From contig JAUMIR010000001.1 of NCBI GenBank assembly GCA_030847615.1, positions 386,087,187 through 386,151,186 on the forward strand: 64,000 nucleotides of DNA, read 5' to 3'. The notes beneath the pieces are model-generated. The model was not told where the DNA came from. It saw only the letters and a list, made by a program, of their open reading frames with translations, and made no database searches. The position numbers were made by a program, and so were the translations under genes. Positions 20,755-31,149 of this stretch are shown piece after piece. Positions within the stretch are counted from its first letter, which is position 1, and every line of letters starts with the position of its first letter. Source of the stretch: Gambelia wislizenii. Lineage: Eukaryota; Chordata; Lepidosauria; Squamata; Crotaphytidae.

Positions 20755-20888
20755 AGCTTAACTGTGACCATCCACAAAGCAGTGCCTGGAAATACAGTAT
20801 TACATTTTTGGACCGTAACTTCCCAAATGCCCCAGCCAAAATGCCGGGAGTTGGATTCCAAAACCCCAACTTTTCCAAGCTCTGGTAA
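20755..20888. repeat. 'cccagaat' dispersed repeat, decayed
   Basis: TTGGACCGTAACTTCCCAAA, CCCCAGCCAAAATGCCGGGAG and CCAACTTTTCCAAGCTCTGG correspond to the repeat at 38600-38735, whose 3' block reads CTAACTGTTCCAAACTCTG. Confidence 0.4.
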
Positions 20889-20889
20889 T

Positions 20890-21245
20890 AACACAAACTT
20901 TGGATATAGAATCCCTGCTGGATCAGAGTGAAGGCCTACATATCTAGTCCAGCATTCTGCTATCACAGTGGTCAATCAGGTGCCTATGGGAAGTCCACAT
21001 GCAGTATGTGACCACAATAGCGCCCTCCTACTCAGCAAATTATATTAGGAGGCGTGATGTCTCTGATACTAGGGATGATATATAGCTATAATAGCTGGTA
21101 GATATGATTAGCCTTTTCCTCTAAGAATTGGTCTAATCCCCCGTTAAAGTTATTGGTACCCAGCACTCTGCCTGCTGGTAGTGAATTCAGTCTGAATAGC
21201 ATTTCCTCACCATTCAGCTTTATTGAATGACCCCAAGTTCTAATA
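20890..21245 (-). mobile_element. Old CR1/L3-like LINE fragment
   Basis: In plus orientation it contains CTGCTGGATCAGAGTGAAGG, TAGTCCAGCATTCTGCTATCAC, GAATTGGTCTAATCCCCCGT and AGCATTTCCTCACCATTCAG. These blocks, in this order, are the reverse complement of an ancient CR1-group 3' end common in reptiles. It stops at 21245, where a MITE begins. Confidence 0.55.
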
Positions 21246-22098
21246 TTGGGCCCAGCCACACTACAGAGTTATAGCACTATGATTCTACTTTAACTGCCAT
21301 GCAACATCCTAAACTCGTAGTTTAGGGAGGAGCATTTAGAATGCTCAGCCAGAGAGCTCTAGTGTCTCACCAAACTACAAACCCCAGGCTTCCACTGGAT
21401 GCAGCCATTGTCCAAACAATGGCTGGGCAACCAGCCAAAGGCTGATTACTACACAGCTGATAGCAGAGGCACAGCACAGTCAAGCTAATTACAGGCAAAG
21501 GAATCAAGGCAGCATGAAGTCAAACACTTACTTTACTAGCAAGCAAAACACAAGTCCACAAGCAAAGACCCAATATACAAGGTCCAGGTCTGGCAAACAA
21601 AGTTCAGGATAGTCCAGCAAAATCCAGGTCAGACAAAGAAAGCCCAGAGTAAACAAACACAGTCCAGGTCAAACACAGCAAGCAGGAATGTGACAGGTAC
21701 TCAAGAAGGTCAGATAATATCCAACAACTCCTGGAGGGCAGTGCTGCGTATTTATACAGTAGCAGCTAACGCAGCTGCTGCTTGCTGCTTCCTATAAGTA
21801 TAGCTGAGACCGCCTCAAGCCCTCATTTTGTTGTCTCTGTGCTGTGAAGGGAAATATAGGTAAGTTGTTCTCTGTATCTGAAGGGGTAGGACCCTCTGAC
21901 AGAGTTGGTACTGCACTATTGTCTGTGTCTGAGGCCTGTGGCTCTGGAACACCCTCCTGCTCTGGTCCAGCAGGTCCTGGCATGTCCACTGCTTCAGTCT
22001 CGAGTCAGAGTCCATTTCCAAGTTCTGGAAGCAGGGCATGACAGCCATGGCATTTAAAGTGAAATTGCAATGCTATAATTATGTAGTGTGAAAGGGAT
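21246..22098. mobile_element. Family B MITE, split by a solo LTR
   Basis: The left half (21246-21408) starts GGGCCCAGCCACACTACAGAG and contains the CTACAAACCCCAGGCTTCCA block; the right half (22044-22098) reads GCCATGGCATTTAAAGTG and ends TAATTATGTAGTGTGAAAGG. Joined, the ends are inverted repeats (CACACTACAGAGTTATAGCA versus TGCTATAATTATGTAGTGTG). Related copies are at 40850-41070 and 55069-55256. Non-coding. Confidence 0.65.
21409..22043 (-). mobile_element. Solo LTR
   Basis: A 635-bp segment begins TGTC and ends GACA and is flanked by the exact 5-bp duplication GCCAT (21404-21408 and 22044-22048). Inside, on the minus strand, TGTATAAATA (21758-21749) could serve as the TATA box, and AGTAAA near 21535 could be a polyadenylation signal. 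There is no internal coding region, so two LTRs have recombined to leave one. A Ty3/Gypsy-type or retroviral source is possible; the sequence alone does not decide. Confidence 0.8.
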
Positions 22099-22104
22099 TG
22101 CGGC

Positions 22105-22645
22105 TACTGAATGTGGACTAGAGGTAGATAAGTGTCTGACAGTGTAAATGGATTCCCTAGGTAATTGCATGAAAGCCTCCAGGCAAATAAAAGGATTAAA
22201 GAACCACTGAGATAAGGAAGGTCTTTACTTCTACTCCCTGATGTCCACGTGTTGAGCATGGCCATCAAAGGAGACAGCACCATGTGCCTTGGAATCCTGT
22301 GTGATCAGAGTTCCAGCTCCTGCAGAGGTCTATGTGCAGGGGTATCCCCTACATTGATGTCATCCATATTCTATAGTGGGGAAGATGCATAACGTCCAGG
22401 GACAAGAGCAACAAGGCACAGTCTTGCTACCCCTGTAATCACACAGAACCCCTGCATGTGATTATTTTGTGAAGAAGATTGTTGTTAACTAAAGCGTTCT
22501 GAGGGTTTTGGTTATCAAAATATATAGTTATCTTCTTCCCCATTCTTTACCAGAGAGTTTGACCCTAAAATAACTGTATTCTCCCATACAAACCTGCCTG
22601 TGTTTTAAGATCTGGGGAGACATTTCTCTCTGTCATACCACGCTC
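22105..22645. other. Unassigned intergenic sequence
   Basis: I recognise no gene or repeat here. Confidence 0.4.
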
Positions 22646-22649
22646 ACAA

Positions 22650-23005
22650 ATACATCTGGTGGGAACAAGGGGGGTTCCCAGTGGCTGCTCCAAGCTCAGG
22701 AACTACCTTCCCAGGGAGGTTACACTGTCACCCTCCATCCTATCTTTCTGCAGGCAGGTAGATACTATTGACCTTGAAAGACTGATTGCTCATGAAGAAA
22801 GGGTCTTGCATAATGTGCTAGATTTTCTATTTACTGTTTTGCTTTTAATTGTTCATGTTTTAACAGGTTTCAATTTTTGTAATAGTTTAATTACACTTTT
22901 AACTGTTTTATGTTGTGAATTTTTAGCTATGTATGCTTTAGCTATTCAGCTGCTTTGAGTCCTGAGCTGGGGAAAAGGTGGGATATGAATAAATATAATA
23001 AACAA
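22650..23005 (+). mobile_element. L2-like LINE 3' end
   Basis: The frame starting at 22659 reads GTRGVPSGCSKLRNYLPREV followed by TLSPSILSFCRQ, the C-terminal 'W/L..LP.EV.L.PSL..F...' block of L2-like ORF2. A T-rich 3' UTR and the tail GGTGGGATATGAATAAATAT follow. 5'-truncated. Confidence 0.65.
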
Positions 23006-23104
23006 CAAAACAAATAAAAACTTTTCAGAGTCCTGAAGATGGAATGTCTGTTGCATGGATTTAATGTAAACACCTAAAAATCCCCCAAATTCTTAGCACA
23101 TAAT

Positions 23105-23250
23105 TGGGCAAGAGTAGGAAACCTGTTACCTTCTAGATACTGCTAGATGGCAGGTTCCATTATCCCTAGCCAGAACAGTCAATAGTGAGGAATGATGAGA
23201 ACTGTAGTCCAGCATCTAGAAAGCCCTGCATTCCCCATCCCTGTTTTAAG
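23105..23250. mobile_element. hAT-like MITE, about 145 bp
   Basis: The ends AGTAGGAAACCTGTTACCTTC and (reverse complement) CAGGGATGGGGAATGCAGGG are imperfect inverted repeats, and the interior has GAACTGTAGTCCAGCATCTA facing CTAGATACTGCTAGATGGCA. CAGGGRTGGG-type ends are characteristic of hAT MITEs. No matching 8-bp flanks remain. Confidence 0.5.
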
Positions 23251-23254
23251 GAAT

Positions 23255-24080
23255 TATCAACTCTTTTCAATATCAGATGTGAAAACTAGTTTCTAGTACC
23301 AAAGGAATGCACTTCTTTTATTTTATGTTGTTCTTTTCCTCACTTCTTCTGTTCAATTGTAGCTATTGCTATTTTTTTAATGCTGCATTTCATTTTTGGT
23401 TTTGTAATGATGGACTTCTCTTTTTTATTGAGTACTATTATAAATGTGTTTACTGTATATCGCAAGCCGCTCTGTGTACTTTTATGGTTGAAGTGTAGTA
23501 TAGGTAATTCCTACTAAACAAACAAACATTTCATGAAGTAGTATCACAGCCACATGGATTGTGCATGTTTTTCCCTTTGTCAGCTTTTTATAAGTTTGTA
23601 AGTTTTATAAGTTTAATGCATCCTTCTCAAATCTTCTTACATGCCACTATGCATATCTGTTATCTTGTATTCATTTTTGGACAATTAAAATAAGTAATCC
23701 ACTATGATCAACCTTGGAGCCTTCATTTCTAGCACCTCTGTTCAAATGGACAGTACATTATTCTCATTTTATTATTTAAAAAAGGGCAGTGTTTTGCCAA
23801 CAATTTCAGCTGTTAGAACTGTATGACATATTGTCTCATAAATTGCAATAAATTCCAAAGCTCATGCCAAATTCACTTTTATCGGGGAATCCAGATTTGA
23901 AAATTGGTAAGCAACCATTTTTATGGAAGGCCTAGGCCAACAATGAGATTGCTACTTTAAATCAGATACTTGGTGCTGATGTTGAGTTTTTGCCTTTTTC
24001 AGAATTTTGCAACTGCAACATTTATTAAATCCAGATTTTGGTGGGTTTCCTTAATATTAGCACCATTAAATGAGGTGAAC
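23255..24080. other. Unassigned AT-rich sequence
   Basis: T-rich DNA with short chance frames. No gene or repeat is recognised. Confidence 0.4.
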
Positions 24081-24091
24081 CAAGTATCCAA

Positions 24092-24105
24092 ACCCTCTCT
24101 CTCTC

Positions 24106-24142
<37 letters not shown>

Positions 24143-24163
24143 TTTCTCCTCATATATATATGA
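24092..24163. repeat. (CT)n / (AT)n microsatellite
   Basis: A CTCTCTCTCT tract runs into about 15 AT units; TATATATATGAATTTCT then occurs twice, at about 24125 and 24152. Confidence 0.85.
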
Positions 24164-24209
24164 ATTTCTGTTATCTAGAAATAAAAATTACATGCAATGT
24201 TTACAGTAA

Positions 24210-25545
24210 GAATGGAACAGCAAATTGGAATATCCAGCTCTGACTAATCCATGACCTTGGATTTTAACATCCATAACTAGTTTGGCTTTAGATTTCCAAC
24301 TATGTCTTATACAGCAGAAATTGCTTGTTCAAGTATATTGGTCGCCACAACATCTATTCAAAAAAGGGCTTTCTAAATCAGCAAATGTTGCTGATGTAAT
24401 GCTTCCTTAATGCATATGTTTTGAAGTTGTCCCATAGTAGCTACATTTTGGAAGGAAATAATCGCACAAGTAAATTTGGTTTTGGAAAATTCCTTGATAA
24501 TCATGGATGTGCATGTTATTTTGAATTATTTAGCTTTTTTCTTGGATATTAACAAATGGCCAATGGAAGTGGATTTTTCATGCCCTTTTGACTGCTAAAA
24601 GATTAATATTTCATTACTAGAAAGATAATTTTCTCCACCTATGATGCAATGGATAGAAGATCTAACAACGCTTCTAACGTTTGAAAGAATGATGTATAGA
24701 TGAAATTTAGAAATGGACTTCTATTTGGACACTTGGTCAGCTTTTGTAGAAACTTATGACTAATGTGGTTATTTTTCCTCCTTTTGTGTTTTTATTTTCC
24801 TGCTTTGTTATACTGGGATATTATTGTGTGTAACTGAGATCCCTTTAGAATGTAAACATATTTGAAAGATAATATTTTTTTGTAAAATTAGGCAGCAGTT
24901 AATATCATTAGTCAATTTTGGTATATGTGTCTCTGCATGTCTTCCTCTGATGTCCAATATAGGACATTTAGTCCTATATTGAATGGCATCTTGGTTAATC
25001 TCAACAAGAGTAGACCTATGCAATCAATTGTTGAATGGTGGGTCAACATGCAGGTAAATCCTACTGATTGAATTGATCTATACTAGCCAAGACTAACAAC
25101 AAGATTTAGATGTAGGTGTTCGGATGTTTTCCACAGTCATTTCTACAGTATCATATTTTTTTCATTCAGTAACAACATTCAATCTTCCTCCTATTTTCTT
25201 TAAAGCAATGTCAGTGAATGGGTGTTCTACAACTGAAATAGCCATCAAATTTGATTATATGTGATTAATTTTTATTTATTCTTCTTAAACCAAATGTTGC
25301 TATAATTTTCTTTTCCTCTGTTCCCCAAACATGACCATATTCTGTTGTGCCAGAGAACTAAAAACTTGCTCCTTGTGGCTGAATGAAAATGGAGGTTAAA
25401 TGAATTATTACACTAGTTCACCTTCTACCTCAAAAACAGTATTTTTAAAAAAAAACATCCATGTAAATGGTAACATTTAATTAAATTCCCCTTTGACTGA
25501 TCCTTGATAATTTCCCAGGCAAAGCAAGGGGGCATAAAGAAACAT
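24210..25545. other. Unassigned AT-rich sequence
   Basis: I see no gene. TAAATCCTACTGATTGAATT near 25055 may be a trace of the short palindromic repeat family. Confidence 0.35.
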
Positions 25546-25549
25546 CATA

Positions 25550-25990
25550 AATACCAAACTGGTGGCATTTATTAACATCATATCTGGCAGGAGTTCACAT
25601 CAGACCTACCACAGTACTAATTGAACTCCTGCTGGGCCACAAACATTGGTACAAATCATGGGGCCGAAAACATAATCGCAAGATGAATGAGCCTAAATTA
25701 GTTGGGGACGAATAACCAGTTTACTAACACCTGTATTAGTACTGTATCACTGTGGGGAGGACTGCTGTTAGACAAGCCATAATCCTATAAGCTTGTCATT
25801 TGCATATCCTTCATTAGCTGATTAAAACCTGAAGGAGGCAGGATTTTGCAGCTGGTGGGTCCATTCCAACACTTAGTCAGCTTGGGTGGCTTGGTAATGA
25901 AGCAGTGTGGGTGAATGTGAGGTTTATATGTATGGAAGGGATTAAGAGTATTAGAATTTGTGTGAACTGATGTTGCCATATTCTCTCTAC
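25550..25990. other. Non-repetitive block, possible conserved non-coding element
   Basis: This block lacks any repeat-family signature in a repeat-dense window and carries motif-like words: CATTTGCATA (octamer-type), TCATTAGCTGATTAAAACC and CTAAATTAG (homeodomain-type cores). Base composition is even and there are no simple repeats. It could be a distal enhancer-like conserved element, but conservation cannot be seen from one sequence. Confidence 0.2.
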
Positions 25991-25994
25991 TGGA

Positions 25995-27458
25995 TCACAG
26001 TAATTGGATGGGAGGAGCAAAGGGGGATCCATTAGTTTTGTCTGTTTGCTCAGGAGCTGGGTGCTAGAGATTCAATTTTGTTTCCTTTTGCTCCTTTGCT
26101 TTTGTGAAGCATGCCTGCTTTGTCTCGGGTAGTCCTTAGCACCTCTGTACACTAGCCACACTAAGACGATTCAGCTACAAAGAAGAAGCCCTATGTGAAA
26201 CCAGCATCAAATGCAGCCTAGACTCAAGTAGTACTTGAGAGCCCAACACATTCTGACCTAGTCCAAGCCTGGGATAGAAAAGCAAGAGATAATTGAAGTC
26301 TATAAAACACCTCTGGAGTCTTTTTTATTATTTTATTAGTTCTCCACATTTAAGCTTATCCAACTTCCACATCAAAAGAAGCCGGCGGAGGCTCCTTACA
26401 AGGAAACTGAATGGTTTTAAATTTCAGTGACTTAAGAACCAATTGTTATGAACATTTGCTGAGCATGCATATTTTTAACACTGAGTGAAAAATCCATTGC
26501 TCTGCTATTTGTACAGCTGCAGTAATCATGATGTGTGATCTGATGATTTTAAAAAAAATAAATTACAACATTATTTCTCCCATGCATTCAACAATCCCAG
26601 TTCCGGTAATGTTGCTAGGAAAACCTTCTCAGCCGTTTAGAAAAGCTGAAAGCCAAATCTGGTTATTCACAGTGTAGCAAATGACATACAAAATATATTC
26701 AGTTGAAACATGGTGTTTTTTGATATAAAGAATTACAAGATATATTTGAATGAGGTTTATCATTTAATTTATCTTGTGAGCTGTTTAGTTTTGGATATTA
26801 TATCTATTGCCTCATTTTCAGATGGTTATATAAAAATCAACATGTTATGACCATATTACTAACATGGCTGCATTGTATCAGAAGTCTTGCTTCTTTATTG
26901 AAGAAGTCTTGCTTCTTTCTTGATTTGCTTTTTAAAGCTAAAGCAGCTAAAACAAACAAAAAAGAAATGGCAGCAGGAGACAAACAGGCTTGTTCCTTGG
27001 TTACTTTGCTTTTACCACACACACAAAAATATTCCAGGGTCAAAGACATTATACTGGTTATACCTACTCATAAATAAATCCCATTCTGCATTTAGGATCA
27101 GGCCTAATACATTTTGATCTATGTAGTGAAATGAGTACACTTTAATTCTGAACATATTTATGTGCCTATTGGATTTCGGTAGAATTGGAATGATGTGAAT
27201 GAAACAACCATCACGTGTATTCCACTTTAGGGTGCATTCCATTCATAGTACTAGGCATTCTGATTTTCTTCATGCTGTTCTACTGAAGCAGAAGAAAATC
27301 GCTTGAACTGGAAAATAAATTGCTGCACAAAAAAAATATCTTGCTGCACATGACTAGCTTCCACAGGGAAGCATCTGTGTGGTGCTGCTGCTTTTAGATC
27401 AGTCCTGAGTCTTTTAGCAGAACTTATATCCCAGTAAATGTGCTAAGCTAAAGCCATG
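25995..27458. other. Unassigned intergenic sequence
   Basis: No gene or recognisable family is visible. The direct repeat AGTCTTGCTTCTTTATTGAAG / AAGTCTTGCTTCTTTCTTG near 26882-26920 is a local 24-base duplication. Confidence 0.4.
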
Positions 27459-27462
27459 ATGC

Positions 27463-28304
27463 ATACCCTCCAACATTTTACAAATGAAAATGGGGACACA
27501 TGTGGCCAAGCAACAGAGTGTGGTCAAGAGGGCAGAAGTTATTAACGAGGAACAACATACAAGCCAGTAGAAGGTGAAGCACTTTGCTTTTTGCCTAAGC
27601 CTACTGGGAATGTCAAGATCTGCTCTCTCCCCTCCCCTCCCCCCACCGAGTTAATTAAGTGCAAACTACTTTTGCTATTGAGTGCAAACTCAGTTTGCAG
27701 CAATTGAGGGCATGACTACCAGGAGGGTGTGTGTAAAAATCCAGATGAAAATCGGACTACTCTAGCCTGGATTTAAGTGCCACACCTGTGAAAGCCCAAA
27801 TCTGCATTCAGATTTTCACCCCCAGTGAAGCAGAAAGGTTTGTTTTTGAAGTGTATTTTGAAACACGTGGGTTCCATTCAAAGCTGTTACACTTACAGCT
27901 TGACTCTGAGCTCCTGAAAGCACAGCCTCAGTGCTAGTTGCTCTTTCTGAAGTCAGAATGGGTGGCTAGCATCACAATGGTAGGGCTGGCTGGGCATTCT
28001 GACCTCAGAGAGAGTGACTAGCTGTGGGGCTCTGCCTTTGGAATGAGGAAATGGCACTTGGGCAAAGCTTGGCCTTCCTCTCCTCCCTATCCCCCAAATC
28101 CAGTGTGGATAGATGGTTCACACTACAGTTTTCTATGGAGTTTCAAGCATCATCAGGCCAGATTTGGGGGGATTTGGGGGTTTTCACTAGTGTAGACAAG
28201 GAAAAAGTGGGAGGAGCATGGGACGTTCTAAAAGCAACTGACAAAGTGGGTCAGCAGGATTAATTGGAACTGCCCCTGCCAAATCAGGACAGTTGGAGAA
28301 TATA
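27463..28304. mobile_element. Family D MITE containing another element
   Basis: The left end ATACCCTCCAACATTTTAC and the right end GGACAGTTGGAGAATAT are terminal inverted repeats (ATACCCTCCAAC versus ATATTCTCCAAC). The outer body includes GAGTGTGGTCAAGAGGGCAG and GTTAATTAAGTGCAAACTAC on the left and AAAGTGGGAGGAGCATGGGA on the right. About 475 bases from 27728 to 28200 appear to be a separate insertion. Partial relatives are at 30145-30290 and 34600-34805. Confidence 0.55.
27728..28200. mobile_element. Element nested in family D (family C-like)
   Basis: It ends in TTTTCACTAGTGTAGACAAG, as the element at 40190-40770 ends in GGCCAGTGTAGACAAGTCC. Both contain a 'ctggatttaagtgcc' / 'gtggatttaagccct' segment and an AGATTTCA/CAGATTTTCAC segment. 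This shared layout, and the matching family D sequence resuming right after it, mark it as an insertion. The left boundary is uncertain by about 20 bases. Confidence 0.4.
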
Positions 28305-28309
28305 TAGGA

Positions 28310-28511
28310 TGTTCCAGTGCTGAGCTGAACCAGAAACCTATGGAAAACAGCTGCCTAATATAGTATACCATTATTTAAATTCTTTCTAAGCTGCCAAATC
28401 TTCCAATGCAATTAACAAGCGATACAACATATTAAAAAATACAATGAAACGGACTCAAATTCTCACCAAAAATAAATCAGAAGTTAAAGCAGCTATAAGA
28501 CATCAGAAAAT
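28310..28511. other. Unassigned spacer
   Basis: A-rich sequence between the family D MITE and the Penelope-like element; nothing recognised. Confidence 0.4.
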
Positions 28512-28523
28512 AATCTTATCTAT

Positions 28524-29190
28524 TATTTGTGTGTTTTGTGTCTATTATCTATTATTTGTGCAGCTGCAGGAGTTTACCGCATACCATGTAGCTATGGACA
28601 AGTTTACATAGGGACCACTAAACACAGTGTGCAAACATGAATCAAGGAGCTTGAGAGACACTGCAGACTGGGCAAGCCAGAAAAATCAGAAGTAGCAGAA
28701 CATGTTATAAACCAACCTGGACAGAAAATACTATTTAAAAACACAGAAATTCTGGACCAGGCCAACAATTATCATGTCAGAATGCACAGAGAAGCTATTG
28801 AAATCCACAAACGCCTGGACAACTTCAACAGGAAAGAAGAAACCCTAAAAGTAAGCAAAATCTGGCTGCAAGTTTTGAAAAACAATAGAATAAAAACTCA
28901 ACACTTACAAAGGAATTCCACCCAGGGACAAGGGGATTTCCAGCAGATAGTGGCCCATCAACCAACCATTGGCCAAACAGACACTAATCCTCCTTGCATA
29001 TCTCCACCCAGAAACTAGCCATTCAAATACACAGATTTACATATACTCCCCAACAGGAGTTCACAGTATATAAACCCCCCACACACTCCTACCCACACTC
29101 TCTGAAGATGCCAGCCACAGATGCAGGCGAAACTTCAGAAAGAAACTCTGCCAGAACACGGCCTCACAGCCCAGAAAAAAACCCAAGGAA
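28524..29190 (+). mobile_element. Penelope-like element, GIY-YIG endonuclease and 3' end
   Basis: From 28569 the frame reads GVYRIPCSYGQVYIGTTKHS, a GIY-YIG motif, then an in-frame TGA at 28638-28640 (likely a CGA codon that lost its C). It continues with RLGKPEKSEVAEHVI and REAIEIHKRLDNFNR, as in the C-terminal endonuclease of Penelope-like retroelements. No RT domain is present; the copy is 5'-truncated. The 12-bp repeat AATCTTATCTAT flanks it (28512-28523 and 29191-29202). Near the 3' end is a hammerhead-like motif, listed separately. Confidence 0.8.
29102..29138 (+). ncRNA. Hammerhead-ribozyme-like motif in Penelope 3' region
   Basis: CTGAAGA (29102-29108) fits the conserved CUGANGA. A short stem pairs GCC(A)GC (29110-29115) with GC(A)GGC (29123-29128), and GAAAC follows at 29129-29133. 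Minimal hammerheads of this form are known in Penelope-like elements. The usual GTC after GAAAC is TTC here, so self-cleavage is probably impaired. Confidence 0.45.
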
Positions 29191-29204
29191 AATCTTATCT
29201 ATGC

Positions 29205-29448
29205 AAAAGTGAGGAGAATAAAATAATTTTTGCCCAGTGACGAAGGAGATTATCAGATGCAGCCAATATGATGTGATAATGATGCCAAAAGAAGGCAAAA
29301 GGGTGCCCATATTGCACCACATCGTGCTTTGGCGTTATCCAGTTGTTAATAAGACATTCTTTTTATTGATGGTCCAAAGTTGTCAATTGATCTGCTGTGG
29401 CATTTTTGTCACAGTATTGCAAGCATCTGAAACCGTGCACTGTTCTGC
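29205..29448. other. Unassigned spacer
   Basis: I recognise no gene or repeat here. Confidence 0.4.
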
Positions 29449-29449
29449 T

Positions 29450-29737
29450 CTTTATTTTATTTTATTTATTTATTTATTTATTTATACCCCGCTCTTCAGC
29501 CACAAGGCTATCAGAGCAGCTTACAAATTGTTTTAAGCAATAGCTATTTACACATCTACACTGCATTAAACAGTTTCCAATGTGTGTTAGCTAATTGCCC
29601 CCCACAGGCTGGGTACTCAATTTACCGACCTACGAAAGGATGGAAGGCTGAGTGAACCTTGGAGCCAGCTGGAATCGAACTTGTGACGTGGTGGCTTGCA
29701 GTACTGGCATTTAACCACTGCGCCACCAGGGCTCCCT
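29450..29737 (-). mobile_element. tRNA-derived SINE with L2-like tail, complete
   Basis: The minus strand starts GGGAGCCCTGGTGGCGCAGTG (A-box region) and has AGTTCGATTCCAGCTGGC (B-box region), then the body with CTTTCGTAGGTCGGTAAATTG and GCTAATTGCCCC-type blocks. It ends in a 'gtaagctgctctgatagccttgtggctgaagagcggggtataaataaa' tail with TTTA repeats. Transcription would be by RNA polymerase III from the internal boxes. A second full copy is at 47763-48048. Confidence 0.85.
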
Positions 29738-29739
29738 TG

Positions 29740-30140
29740 TGAATACAGCATCAATGGGTGGTCCCCGCCGGAACACTTCCAGGTGAGCATGCAAAACAAG
29801 GCAGAGGGCAATCTTTTTATGAACCTCCCTCTTGCTTGCCAATTTTAAAGTGTGTTTCAGTGCTTGTGTGCTTGTTTTGTTTTTTTAATTTAGCTATTTT
29901 TAGACTTTTAAGCACGCTCACGTCTTCTTGCGAGAACCGTCGAGATCAGACACCCCAGAAAACACTGGAATAAACAGCGCTAGTATTTGTGCTCTGATAA
30001 TTCTTTCTTGTTATTACAGCAACATGTGATAAAAAGGGTTATTGTGCCTGGACACTTGCTCTTTAAAATATAGTTGGACAGGAACGTTTTTAGAGGCTTG
30101 TCTGATAATCTCCAAAGAGAAAAGATTTGGTTGGGAGATT
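29740..30140. other. Unassigned spacer
   Basis: I recognise no gene or repeat here. Confidence 0.4.
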
Positions 30141-30144
30141 TCAC

Positions 30145-30290
30145 AGTGGAGCATTAATAATCCCAATACATTTCCCAAATGAAAACTGGGAAATATATGG
30201 CCTAGCAAAATCAGAGTGTGGTCAAAACTCTGTGACAGGCGGCAAGAGGGCAAAAGTTATTAATGAGCAAAAGTTAGCAAGAAAATTGCT
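30145..30290. mobile_element. Family D MITE, partial
   Basis: CATTTCCCAAATGAAAACTG, CAGAGTGTGGTCAAAACTCTG and GCAAGAGGGCAAAAGTTATTAATGAG match the left body of the family D element at 27475-27550. A short internal duplication (ACTCTGTGACAGGCGGC) breaks the match. Confidence 0.45.
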
Positions 30291-30299
30291 ATTTTAAAC

Positions 30300-30510
30300 A
30301 GAGAAACCTCGAAATTTATATGGAGTGTTTAGGAAAGCCTGAAAAAAGACCTAGATCAATGAATACTACACTCTGTGTGAGCATGCATGTGCACACCACT
30401 TAGCAGCAAATATAATGTTATATAATATATTAAGGTAAAATCAAAATGTCTTTATGAGAGTCCCTCAAAATTACAGGTTTCTCTCAAGATCCACAGCATG
30501 CATGAATGTC
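30300..30510. other. Unassigned spacer
   Basis: No recognised feature. Confidence 0.35.
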
Positions 30511-30514
30511 ATGA

Positions 30515-31040
30515 ACTCTGTATTCACACCTACTCCCTCCCCCCAATGCACACTATAGACCAGATCAATCCCAGCTTCCCCATAACATAATGGGAACTCA
30601 CCACCCACCATCTTAAATTTGATCTTGGTGTTTCAGCCTAACTGTCCCAGTAGGCCCTCTTTTGTGCCCTCCACTGTATTTAGAGGGTTGTGTCATATCC
30701 CCCCTGGATTCTGGGAGTTAGAGTTGAATCCAGTGCAGGCCTGACATGAGTTTGGTTCTTGGGCTGATTTCCCCCCTGGGCAGGAATGCAGCCTGAGAAT
30801 GTTTGGATGTTTTCTCTTTGCTGTTTTCTCTCCCATATAACTTTATGGCTGGGGCCATCTGGTCCCCAATCTCACTCCCTCTCACCCCTCCCTTCTATTC
30901 TCCCCCCTTGCACAGCCCAAGGGTTATCTGTTGTGTATTCTGAAGTGTTTGCCTCAGAACTAGCTTTGCTATGTTACTAGAACTACACTGCCTTGCTGAA
31001 TAAAGATTATCTTATTGAGCTAATGTGAGTGGGCTTACTG
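30515..31040 (+). mobile_element. Possible LTR (ends undefined)
   Basis: A candidate TATA-like CCATATAACTTTATGG lies at 30832-30848, and AATAAA at 30999-31004 sits where an R-region polyadenylation signal would, about 35 bases before GTGCATCACA. I could not find matching target duplications or a firm TG start, so this could equally be unrelated unique sequence. Confidence 0.3.
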
Positions 31041-31149
31041 GTGCATCACATGTTGCACAGTGGCTTCCTGCACCCTTTCATCAGAGCAACAGCACAGGCA
31101 TGCAATTTCCATCTTTTGAATATCTAAAGGATCCATAGGGTTTTGATCA

